Source: an uncultured Spirochaetaceae bacterium
GTDB taxonomy: Bacteria > Spirochaetota > Spirochaetia > Sphaerochaetales > Sphaerochaetaceae
Direction of reading: 5' to 3'
Assembly (NCBI GenBank): GCA_944388955.1
Contig: CALXKJ010000001.1
Coordinates: 1 to 64,000 of the forward strand
Length of the DNA: 64,000 nucleotides
The notes under the pieces are model-generated. The model saw only the letters and a program-made list of their open reading frames with translations, was not told where the DNA came from and searched no databases. Position 1 is the stretch's first letter. Every line of letters starts with the position of its first letter. The position numbers and the translations under genes were made by a program. Positions 1-7,500 of this stretch are shown piece after piece.

Positions 1-3
1 TTT

Positions 4-75
4 GCGGGAATAGCTCAGTGGTAGAGCTCCACCTTGCCAAGGTGGATGTCGCGGGTTCAAGTCCCGTTTCCCGCT
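4..75 (+). tRNA. tRNA-Gly (anticodon GCC)
   Basis: The full cloverleaf can be drawn. The acceptor stem is GCGGGAA (4-10) with TTCCCGC (68-74). The D stem is GCTC/GAGC, the anticodon stem CCACC/GGTGG with loop TTGCCAA (34-40; GCC at 36-38), and the T arm is GCGGG/CCCGT with loop TTCAAGT. The discriminator is T75 and no CCA is encoded. Confidence 0.97.
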
Positions 76-78
76 CTT

Positions 79-119
79 AAAGCCTAGTTGATATCCGATG
101 AGGAGTTGACTAGGCTTTT
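79..119 (+). terminator. terminator after tRNA-Gly
   Basis: AAAGCCTAGT (79-88) pairs with ACTAGGCTTT (109-118) and a short T run follows. It lies directly after the tRNA. Confidence 0.6.
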
Positions 120-237
120 CTATTCTCAAAATCCAACTCCAAAATAAGAGGTGGGCAAATTAATGGGCAAATAGAAGCAGAAAAATATAAATTAAACATT
201 TGGAAACAAAACTTAATTTCAGTCGGTTCTTTTGCAT

Positions 238-259
238 AAAAAAGGAGGATTGCTCCTCC
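238..259 (-). terminator. terminator of the interrupted radC
   Basis: Read on the minus strand, GGAGGA (254-259) and TCCTCC (244-249) flank a 4-nt loop and are followed by a T run. It sits 17 bp beyond the radC stop codon. Confidence 0.65.
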
Positions 260-275
260 CTTAATCTTCACAATA

Positions 276-447
276 TCACATAAGACCATGTTCAAGGAAT
301 GAATAGCAAGACTCTTCAGTCACTATCAAGTGGTCAAGAACCTTGATTCCAAGAAGCTCTCCGGCCTTAACCAACCTTGTGGTGACAACTTTGTCGTCAT
401 CACTGGGAGAAAGAGTACCACTAGGATGCGTATGTGCTATGACTATC
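276..447 (-). pseudogene. radC: radC 3' fragment (C-terminal JAB/MPN domain)
   Basis: The frame encodes the end of the RadC metal-binding JAB domain, with the HTHPSG motif, a following SPSDDD and a typical C-terminus ending LEHGLM. Homology stops at about 447, where prophage sequence begins. The codons upstream in the open frame (to 488) are phage DNA. The 5' part of the same gene lies at 36810-37309 on the same strand, and joining the two halves through one copy of CTATC restores the RadC sequence AAAIV-IAHTHPSG. RadC is a conserved accessory protein often linked to mobile DNA. Here it has been split by transposable-phage insertion and cannot be made intact. Confidence 0.9.
443..447. repeat. 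5-bp target-site duplication, left copy (CTATC)
   Basis: CTATC lies at 443-447 and again at 36810-36814, directly outside TG...CA ends. A 5-bp duplication is the Mu-family signature. One copy is needed to rebuild the radC reading frame. Confidence 0.88.
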
Positions 448-496
448 TGTTTAATCCCATAGAAAATGACAGAAAAAATCCCATTCAAGTTGACAA
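448..496. repeat. prophage left end with two transposase-binding-like repeats
   Basis: Two copies of a repeat of the form AATCCCA-N6-7-TGACAR lie at 453-472 and 477-496. The same unit occurs three times, inverted, at the right end (36742-36804). Mu-family transposases bind such end repeats. Confidence 0.75.
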
Positions 497-760
497 TTTT
501 GCGAAGTATACCCCTGTTTTTCCTTGTTTATCCCCTATAAACACCCTATTGAATAGGTAGTTTTGTGATGATTTCGCGAAAAATTGCGAAGTAAATAGAA
601 AAAATCGCGAAGTTGTGCCTGTTCTGGTTTAATTTCCTTCATTCAGGCCGTTTTCCACCTTACTGATGAGTTCAATCAGGCCGATGTTTAATACAGTTTA
701 ATAAACTCATTAAACTCTTTGTTCTCTCACTGCTCATTAAACATGGATTAGTCTCAGAGA

Positions 761-1579
761 ATGAAAGCTATTTCATCATTTAAACGCTGGCTCAAGGCTA
801 GGGGATTATCGGAGCATTCGATAGAGACATATGCACAGGCTGTCATTGACTTCCAGAAGCTGTTCAGCACTCTCTCCGAGAGGAATGTCCTTCAGTGGAA
901 AGAAAGCTTGGCCGTAAGATATAAGCCTTCTTCCATGGCTGCAAGAATCAAGGGAATGAACGCATATCTGGAATTCAGCAAGGCCGATATCCATCTATCC
1001 GGCATCAGGCTCCCTCGTATCCATCATCTGGAGAATGTGATATCAATGTCCGACTATCACAGGCTGATACGGAAGATGTCTGAGAAGGATGATATCCTCA
1101 CAAGGAAGTGGATGCTCTTATGGAAGACCATAGCAATGACAGGCATGCGCATCTCAGAAGTCAGGCAGGTACGAGCGGAGCACGCTGTGTCAGGAAAAGC
1201 ACAGGTCTATGCAAAGGGTGGGATCTACAGGGTTATACTTCTTCCCAAGCGTCTCTGCCGGGAGCTCCAGAGCTATCTGTCAGAGATAGGCCAGACTGAG
1301 GGCTATATCTTCGGGAAGACCCCAGAGAAGCCATATGCGGCAGGGACGATAGAAGCAAAGCTGCACTATTACGGGAGGCTGTATCATATCCCCTCAGAAG
1401 TCTGTCATCCCCATTCCCTGCGGCATCTTTTCGGGAAAGGCTTTATGAGCCAGAAGGGAGCTGATATCACTATGCTTGCAGATCTTCTTGGACATGCCTC
1501 CATTGAGACTACACGAATCTACACCAGACGCTCTATGGACGAACAGCAGGAGGCCTTGGATAAAATCGTAACGTGGTGA
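761..1579 (+). CDS. tyrosine site-specific recombinase of the tail-fibre shufflon (Rci-like)
   Basis: This is a 272-aa protein, full length for a compact tyrosine recombinase. The N-terminal SAM-like core-binding domain spans about residues 1-85 and the catalytic domain about 95-260. Visible catalytic residues are R130 (TGMRISE), K152, H218-x-x-R221 (HSLRH), H245 (GHASIETT) and the nucleophile Y254 (TRIYTRR). The stop TGA (1577-1579) lies 2 bp before the first cassette core at 1582, so the gene is outside the invertible DNA and is never cut by it. Integration of this phage is explained by its MuA-like transposase, so the job inferred for this enzyme is shuffling the adjacent cassettes, as Rci does for pilV in R64. 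An integrase role cannot be excluded from sequence alone but would be redundant. Confidence 0.88.
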   Translation: MKAISSFKRWLKARGLSEHSIETYAQAVIDFQKLFSTLSERNVLQWKESLAVRYKPSSMAARIKGMNAYLEFSKADIHLSGIRLPRIHHLENVISMSDYHRLIRKMSEKDDILTRKWMLLWKTIAMTGMRISEVRQVRAEHAVSGKAQVYAKGGIYRVILLPKRLCRELQSYLSEIGQTEGYIFGKTPEKPYAAGTIEAKLHYYGRLYHIPSEVCHPHSLRHLFGKGFMSQKGADITMLADLLGHASIETTRIYTRRSMDEQQEALDKIVTW

Positions 1580-1846
1580 AATGAGGGGTATGTCACTTTA
1601 CCTTCGGGAATACAGCTTAAATGGAAATATCACAGCACTATTCCAGGGAATGGCTCAACCACGTTAAAATGGGATTTCATTTCACCTTTTAGCAATAAAT
1701 GTATCTTTGCATTCGCAGTACTAGTAAACAGCGCCTGGACTGATGCTAACTATCAAGGATATTTACTATCTTTGCCAACGGGATCAAGCTGCACATTCGG
1801 AATCTGGAGAGGCTGTGATTATCTTTTATTCGCGCTGGGGTATTGA
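1580..1846 (+). CDS. silent tail-fibre cassette A
   Basis: There is no start codon and no ribosome site. The frame opens directly after the recombinase stop as NEGYVTLPSG and closes with FALGY and TGA 1844-1846, giving 88 residues. It matches the other cassettes at both ends (EGYVTLP and a terminal [WF]xA[IL]G) with a private middle. It would be expressed only after inversion against the core at 4813. The stop is the first codon of the next core. Confidence 0.85.
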   Translation, partial: NEGYVTLPSGIQLKWKYHSTIPGNGSTTLKWDFISPFSNKCIFAFAVLVNSAWTDANYQGYLLSLPTGSSCTFGIWRGCDYLLFALGY

Positions 1847-2099
1847 GGGGTATGTCACTTTACCCGGCGGTATACTTCTTCAATGGGGATATATAAAAAA
1901 TAACGAAAAGAATATTGAGGTAACTTCCCCCTTCTACGTTTCATTCTCAAAACCTCCAATAATCGTGGGAGGAATACAGGGAGAACAGTGGTCGACTTCA
2001 TGGGAGCATATGAATTTTGGTAACATCTCAAAGGATTCATTTTTCTTTAAAACCACAGATTATTATAGTCTTTTCTGGCTAGCTTTAGGCAGAAAATGA
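1845..2099 (+). CDS. silent tail-fibre cassette B
   Basis: Opens EGYVTLPGGILLQWG and ends LFWLALGRK with TGA at 2097-2099, which is again the first codon of the following core. It has 84 codons and no start signal. An in-frame ATG at 1743 belongs to cassette A sequence in another frame and is not a credible start. It can join the constant fibre region by inversion. Confidence 0.85.
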   Translation, partial: EGYVTLPGGILLQWGYIKNNEKNIEVTSPFYVSFSKPPIIVGGIQGEQWSTSWEHMNFGNISKDSFFFKTTDYYSLFWLALGRK

Positions 2100-2379
2100 G
2101 GGATATATTACATTGCCTTCAGGAATACTGATTCAATGGGGAAGATACTACAAGACATCAGGCTCAGACGGCTGGGTCAATATCACCCTCCCTGTTCCGT
2201 TTAAAGACAAGAACTGGGTCATTGTATGGGGACTCCAGAATGGTACCACCTTGGCGAGTTACAGAACTGTTTCTCCTGATCCTGATTATTGGACTGAACA
2301 GCTGTTCAGGGTTGAGGTTCTGGGAGCCAGCAATCCTATCAGGAATCTGTTCTGGATAGCCATAGGAGCTGCGCGGTAG
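2098..2379 (+). CDS. silent tail-fibre cassette C
   Basis: Opens EGYITLPSGILIQWG and ends LFWIAIGAAR with TAG. Its core has one change (TGAGGGATAT), but GGA still codes Gly, so the protein joint is kept. It ends 6 bp from the end of oppositely oriented cassette D. Confidence 0.85.
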   Translation, partial: EGYITLPSGILIQWGRYYKTSGSDGWVNITLPVPFKDKNWVIVWGLQNGTTLASYRTVSPDPDYWTEQLFRVEVLGASNPIRNLFWIAIGAAR

Positions 2380-2385
2380 CATTAG

Positions 2386-2658
2386 CTAAGCCTTCCCGAT
2401 AGCAACCCAGAATAGTTCAACTGAAGCTCGGGGTACGGATACCTGCATACCAGATTCCGTAAGGTAGCCTTGTCGTATATATCCATGGCCGGATTCTGTT
2501 GTCGTTGAAGTCCATGTCAGCCCTGTAACAACCAGCGGAATACTGAAAAATCTCTTGCTGAAATAAACAGTAGCCCAGCTCGCACTTGATGAACTGGTGC
2601 CTTTTGCAACTCCCCATTCGATAACAACATTTCCGGGCAATGTAATATACCCCTCATT
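2386..2658 (-). CDS. silent tail-fibre cassette D
   Basis: On the minus strand it opens NEGYITLPGNVVIEWG and ends LFWVAIGKA with TAG. It has the same orientation as the constant fibre gene, so it needs a prior inversion (or a deletion) to be expressed. Confidence 0.85.
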   Translation of the reverse strand, partial: NEGYITLPGNVVIEWGVAKGTSSSSASWATVYFSKRFFSIPLVVTGLTWTSTTTESGHGYIRQGYLTESGMQVSVPRASVELFWVAIGKA

Positions 2659-2947
2659 AAGCTTTGCCTATCGCAATCCATTGGTAATCTTCACTTGCCA
2701 TTCCGGATGAGCCTGAACGATACCTAACTGCCATGTATATTGATTGTGTATTATCAGTCTGCTTATACCTTGCGGTAGCACATACTATCACCAATCCATC
2801 ATTTGTAGAGCTGTTAAAATCGGCAGTTCCCCAGACTCCAAACAATTCTGTGAAAGGCTTGGGAAATACTATATATCTACTTTCCTTCCCATTTCTAAAA
2901 CCCCATTGGATAAGTATTCCATTAGGAAGTGTTATATACCCCTCATT
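2657..2947 (-). CDS. silent tail-fibre cassette E
   Basis: Opens NEGYITLPNGILIQWG and ends YQWIAIGKA with TAA. The middle is unrelated to its neighbours. Its core (2936-2945) immediately follows the stop of the chaperone-like gene at 2949. Confidence 0.85.
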   Translation of the reverse strand, partial: NEGYITLPNGILIQWGFRNGKESRYIVFPKPFTELFGVWGTADFNSSTNDGLVIVCATARYKQTDNTQSIYMAVRYRSGSSGMASEDYQWIAIGKA

Positions 2948-2948
2948 A

Positions 2949-3404
2949 TCAGCCTGCAAGGATAGTGTTTATCTCTTTGATTCTCTCAGCATATTCCAGT
3001 CTTTTTGAGTTTAATTCCGCATACTCAGCTTCAGTCATTATCGGTTGCTGCTCTTCGCCTGGATCCAGGCTAATAGGCGTCATCAGCTGCTGAAGATACA
3101 GGATGGTCTCGGTATTGGTTGATTCGAGAAATCGCTGCTTCTCTTCTTTTTCCTGTTGAAGCTCTTCCTCAGGCGTAGGAGCGGGATCATCGATATATGT
3201 AGGCATGTTAGTTGCTGGATCATTTCCTATATGTTTTCCAGCTGGGATATTCTTTCTCAGCAACTGCCAGTCGTAAAATGAGATTGGATTGCATCTGGAC
3301 TTTATGGTCTCGTCTTCCAGTGCTTCAAACTGCTTTCTGGTATATATTCTCTCTAGGACAGGATCCCAGTGCCATATCAATGCTTTTTTCTCTTCATCTG
3401 TCAT
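2949..3404 (-). CDS. tail-fibre assembly (Tfa-like) protein inside the shufflon
   Basis: A 151-aa protein with its own ATG at 3404. The C-terminal half has a Pro-rich turn (DPAPTPEEEL) followed by a charged helix, ending in a second helix rich in Glu, Lys and Arg. That layout is usual in phage tail-fibre assembly chaperones, which are normally encoded just after the fibre. It lies between divergent cores at 2936-2945 and 3439-3448. It stays readable from the late transcript unless a large inversion (4813 core against 1582, 1844 or 2097) flips it. The family call rests on position and composition, not on a diagnostic motif. Confidence 0.55.
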   Translation of the reverse strand: MTDEEKKALIWHWDPVLERIYTRKQFEALEDETIKSRCNPISFYDWQLLRKNIPAGKHIGNDPATNMPTYIDDPAPTPEEELQQEKEEKQRFLESTNTETILYLQQLMTPISLDPGEEQQPIMTEAEYAELNSKRLEYAERIKEINTILAG

Positions 3405-3436
3405 AGCCTGAGTTTACTAGGCCCTCTGTTATAGAT

Positions 3437-3739
3437 TCTGAGGGGTATGTGACATTGCCCGGAGGTGTGGTTATCGAATGGGGTCTTTCCCCTGCCGGAA
3501 GATACACTGGCGGAGAGTTTGACACAAGAAAGATAATCTTCCCTAAGCCTATGAAATATCCTGCATTCTGGGGATTCTCATCACAGATAGCAGGGAATAA
3601 CAGAGACGGCTATTATTATGGATATCTATCTACATCGAAAGCCGCAGAGGGTACAGGAACAGCCCTTGCGGCGGATTATATGTGTATTACTGCATGGAAT
3701 GGTTATGATTATCGCTGGATAGCTATTGGAGAGGTTTAG
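3437..3739 (+). CDS. silent tail-fibre cassette F
   Basis: Opens SEGYVTLPGGVVIEWG and ends YRWIAIGEV with TAG. It is the plus-oriented cassette nearest the constant gene. A single inversion between cores 3439 and 4813 would put it in expression without flipping the chaperone-like gene. It overlaps the end of cassette G by 4 bp. Confidence 0.85.
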   Translation, partial: SEGYVTLPGGVVIEWGLSPAGRYTGGEFDTRKIIFPKPMKYPAFWGFSSQIAGNNRDGYYYGYLSTSKAAEGTGTALAADYMCITAWNGYDYRWIAIGEV

Positions 3740-4002
3740 AAGCCTATGGCAATCCAATCATATGTCCTTGCCTGACTGAAATGCGTTATATTGTATGACG
3801 TCTTGGATACGGAATACACCGTAACCGCATTGAGATAGGTTGTATCCTGACCTTTTGTCCCTGTCGCAACAGCAACCATTACGCAGCAATAAGATGAGAA
3901 CGGTTTAGGGAAATCTCCGACCAGCGTTCCGTCTCTTTTCGAGATATATGCATCTCCCCATTGGATTATTATCCCATTGGGTAATGTTACATACCCCTCA
4001 GA
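3736..4002 (-). CDS. silent tail-fibre cassette G
   Basis: There is no ATG, so ordinary gene callers would miss it. On the minus strand it opens SEGYVTLPNGIIIQWG, has a private Thr-, Val- and Ser-rich middle, and ends YDWIAIGF with TAA (3736-3738). Confidence 0.82.
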   Translation of the reverse strand, partial: SEGYVTLPNGIIIQWGDAYISKRDGTLVGDFPKPFSSYCCVMVAVATGTKGQDTTYLNAVTVYSVSKTSYNITHFSQARTYDWIAIGF

Positions 4003-4003
4003 A

Positions 4004-4276
4004 TCATGCTTTACCTATGGCGAACCATCGTATATTGCACTGCTTGATGATTCTTATCTGGGCTCCATTTACAGTGATAGTATCTTTCCTGAACGCACAG
4101 GTCGTGTTCTCCGCATTATAGAAGTCATATGTATATGCAAGTTTCCAATTGATATCGGCAAATGGGCGAACCAAATCAAGAGTAGCCCATGTATATGTTG
4201 TTCCGGAATTGCCTTCCTTTGGAATAATTCCCCATTGAAGAAGTATGCCGCCAGGCAATGTAATATACCCCTCAAT
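4004..4276 (-). CDS. silent tail-fibre cassette H
   Basis: Opens EGYITLPGGILLQWG and ends IRWFAIGKA with TGA. It has the same orientation as the expressed gene and lies behind cassette I. Confidence 0.85.
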   Translation of the reverse strand: MEGYITLPGGILLQWGIIPKEGNSGTTYTWATLDLVRPFADINWKLAYTYDFYNAENTTCAFRKDTITVNGAQIRIIKQCNIRWFAIGKA

Positions 4277-4550
4277 AACCAATAGCTATCCAGAATGCCT
4301 GATCGCAGTATCTCTTTCTATATTCCGCGCTCTGAAGACCTATTGGGGCGGTATGTTCTAGATGCATGTAACCAATATAAACACCATTCTGGTTCGTGTG
4401 CGAGCTGTTTGCGTGAAAGTAAAAACAGCGAAGAGCAAAAGCCTTTGGAAAAATCACCGGCATCCAATGTCCGGCATCATCAGCTTTTTCTCTTGGGTCG
4501 TAGCCCCATTGAATTATCAGCCCAGACGGCAATATAATATACCCCTCAGA
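4272..4550 (-). CDS. silent tail-fibre cassette I (near-duplicate of J)
   Basis: Opens SEGYIILPSGLIIQWG and ends QAFWIAIGY with TGA overlapping the next core. It is far closer to the expressed cassette J than any other pair: both share YDPREKADDAGHWM and LQSxEYRKRYCDQ. This suggests recent tandem duplication followed by divergence in the middle. Confidence 0.85.
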   Translation of the reverse strand, partial: SEGYIILPSGLIIQWGYDPREKADDAGHWMPVIFPKAFALRCFYFHANSSHTNQNGVYIGYMHLEHTAPIGLQSAEYRKRYCDQAFWIAIGY

Positions 4551-7500
4551 ATCCAATAGCTATCCAGAATGCCTGATCGCAGTACCTTTTCCTGTATTCT
4601 ACGCTCTGAAGACCTATAGGCTCTGTATGTTCGAGCTTTATGTAGCCAACATATGCACCATCGCTGGTAGTGTACGAACGATTTACATGGAAATAGAAGC
4701 ATTTATGGGAAAATGCCTTCGGGAAAATAGCTGTCATCCAATGTCCGGCATCATCAGCTTTTTCTCTTGGGTCGTAGCCCCATTGAATTGTCAGCCCAGA
4801 CGGTAATGTTACATACCCCTCATTATCCTCTATAAGCCAGTCTTCTCCTTCTTCGCCTAACGTCATACCCTGTGCATAGATATGCCGGAACATCTTCTCA
4901 AGGGTGCCGATATCGAATGTGATATTCTGCTGAGGCTCTATATTCCTCGTCAGGATCTTCGATTCGGAGGCGAGAGGATAGAAGAGGAAGGAGAGTGCAT
5001 CGTAGAATCCGTATGCCGCAGATGCCGCACCATCCAGCTGGTAGACATTCGCAGTCGCACCATCGCACATTATCTGATATCCGCTCGATATCTTCTGTAT
5101 GCTGATGAGCCTCGTCCCCTGTGATACCCCGTAGGAATCAGTATCTATCGTCAGCGATGAATCCTCGCCCTGATTCGTCGAGAACTGCGCTCCGGCTGTG
5201 AAGCCCTGATTGTCCAGCCATGAGCAGACAGTCGTCCCTGATATCTTCTCAAGATAGGCCGCAGAGTCATAGGAAGAATATATGAATCTGTTTATATCCC
5301 AGTCCCTGTAATCTGTGAGAGGATAAGAGCAGTCCAGCCGCTCAGTAGTCCCATCCGCGTATTCAAGGATGATCGAATCCCTGCTGTCTGGGAGATAGCT
5401 GAAGAGCGCATAGTGCACGAGCTTCATATAGCAGGTGTAGTCATAATATGAAGTTCCGCTGTCACTTTCTGATGAGCTTCGCGAAGCTCCTGCCTCTATG
5501 GTTATGGTCTTGCCTCTGAGCGATGATGGAATCTCCATGTAGATAGGCCCATCCTCATAGAGCTTCGGAGCCTGTGTAAGATAGACCTCAGCGCTGTCGC
5601 TTCCGTTCGAGATCCTGAAGACCGAGCACGGGTTCCTGTTCTTGTTGTAGAAGAATGCGATATATCTGGCGCTTGCCGGAGCCGCCACCGTCCCTATGGT
5701 CCAGTACTGCATCCCCGACACACTGCTGCTCGCAGTCTGCGTGATATCCGTAAGCGCTCCTTCGGAGATGTAAGGAGCCATCGGGCAGGGAGAGACCTTG
5801 ACTGTGAATGAGGCAGTACGGTTTCCCAACCACGCGGTGGAGCCGGCTGTTATCTTGAATGAATATCCAGGAGGGAGGATGAAATAGTTGTGGTACGAGC
5901 CATTATCTTCTGAGTTGTTGGAGTACACTTCCTTACCATTCGGGTCATAGATATACATCTCCTGCCAGTTCCAGTTTCCAGAGAGCGACCATGCGGCATC
6001 GACGTAGACAGGGAATCCGAAATTGTTCGTCTTCTTTGCGAGCTTTGTGTGGCGGCTGCCTGCTGAGACTCCGTAGCTTCTCTTGTAGATTCCGAACTGG
6101 AGGCTTCCCTCAGTCTCTGCCTCCGTGTTGGACAGCACATTGTCAGGAAGGAGTGATGAGCGTGCGAATCCTATCTTCGCTATGGTCTTGCTGCCATAGG
6201 ATGCACCGCTGACAGAGGTCATTGTCCTCATGACGGAATCGGAATATGAGCCAGCTGAGACTATCCGCTGATGCATCTTCGACCTTGACCAGAGATCCTT
6301 AGGAAAGTCCTTCTGATAGCTCTTCTGTCCGCTCTCGCCGAACGCGGTGGCAGACTGGGTGATGAGCGCCTCGTGATTGATGGAGGAAGCGACCAGCTTC
6401 CCGAGAACATCAAGATTCAGGATTGAACCGCTTCCATCGGAGCGGAATTCCCATGAGGAGACTATATTGCCGTTCTCGTCACGCTTCGTTGCTGATATCC
6501 CGTCTTTGGCCAGCTCGAATCCGATGCCGTTCTCATCCTTGCCGGATATCTTGTCGACGGTAAGCTTCTCCTTGATGTTCGCATTCCTTATGGATAGGGA
6601 ATCCGCTACGAGGTTCGAGACGATGAGATTCCTTATTATCTGGAACGGCGTCGTATCGGCACCTGCATCAGCAGTATCCACGAGATCCTCGAGTGCGCCG
6701 AACGTATGTGAGCTGGAGTTGTCCATTTCCCATGATGATCCATTCCATGCATAGATATTCCCATAGATATAGTCATCATTGCTATTGCCGCTGTAGAAGA
6801 CGTAGTCGCCTGGGGCGTATATGCCTTCCTGACGGGCGGGATTCGTCACCGGGTCGGATGAGAGATCCACCATGCCGCAGTATATCGGGACAGGATTCTC
6901 AGCCTTGATGATGGATATGAAGAGGGTGGAGACTAGCGATGTATTCTGTGCTGTCACGCCTGACACCTGGATCTTAATAGAAGTGCCGGAAGAGAGCACG
7001 TCATCTGATATCGATGAGATGCTCAGCGTCCTCCTGTACGCGTTTCCTGATACTGCTGAGAGCTCTCCCTCAGAGCACGCCCATGTGATATTCTCTGCTG
7101 CTATGTACCTGGAGAATGCCTCGAGCTCTATTGTCTGGCTTTCAGGCGATGGATTCCCGGTCCACGAAAGCGTAAACCTGTCGGATGCTGACACGACCGA
7201 GAGCGACAGCGAATCGCCGTCTATGCCTGCATCGCCTTTATTGCCCTGTGGTCCCTGAGCCCCGGTTTCTCCCTTTTCGCCCTGAGGACCCTGTGCGCCT
7301 GTGTCGCCTTTATCACCCTTGTCTCCGTCGTAGACATAAGGCAGGACTTTCTCTGCCACGAGGATGTTATCGACATGCATCTCTATCTTATATGCGACAC
7401 GCGATGCCGTTGGGCTGCATGAATAGCTTGCCGCTGTGCTTTCCCCGCCCTTGACCCATTCCGTAAGATCATTATTGGAAGTGCCGTACACGACAAGCCT

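Larger units (their letters stand above)
1582..4822. repeat. tail-fibre shufflon: ten recombination cores, TGAGGGGTAT
   Basis: Ten copies of a 10-bp core were located by eye. Plus-strand copies are at 1582-1591, 1844-1853, 2097-2106 (TGAGGGATAT, one mismatch) and 3439-3448. Minus-strand copies are at 2647-2656, 2936-2945, 3991-4000, 4265-4274, 4539-4548 and 4813-4822. Similarity continues about 11 bp further into each cassette (roughly RTNACATTNCC). Each core is the first coding sequence of one alternative tail-fibre C-terminus. The core at 4813-4822 is the junction with the constant part of the fibre gene. Opposite orientations permit inversion; same-orientation pairs would give deletion unless, as with Rci, direct repeats are not used. 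Confidence 0.92.

Noticed and set aside
110-330. Small frames between the tRNA and radC
   Set aside because: AT-rich, no ribosome site, and they run through a terminator.
761-1579. Tyrosine recombinase as the prophage integrase using the tRNA-Gly as attachment site
   Set aside because: The prophage ends have Mu-type TG...CA termini and a 5-bp duplication inside radC, and no tRNA-derived repeat was found at the right end. Transposition by the MuA-like protein explains insertion.
1580-4822. Diversity-generating retroelement
   Set aside because: Repeated fibre ends suggested it, but there is no reverse transcriptase and no template/variable repeat pair with adenine-specific changes. Private middles and oriented cores fit a shufflon.
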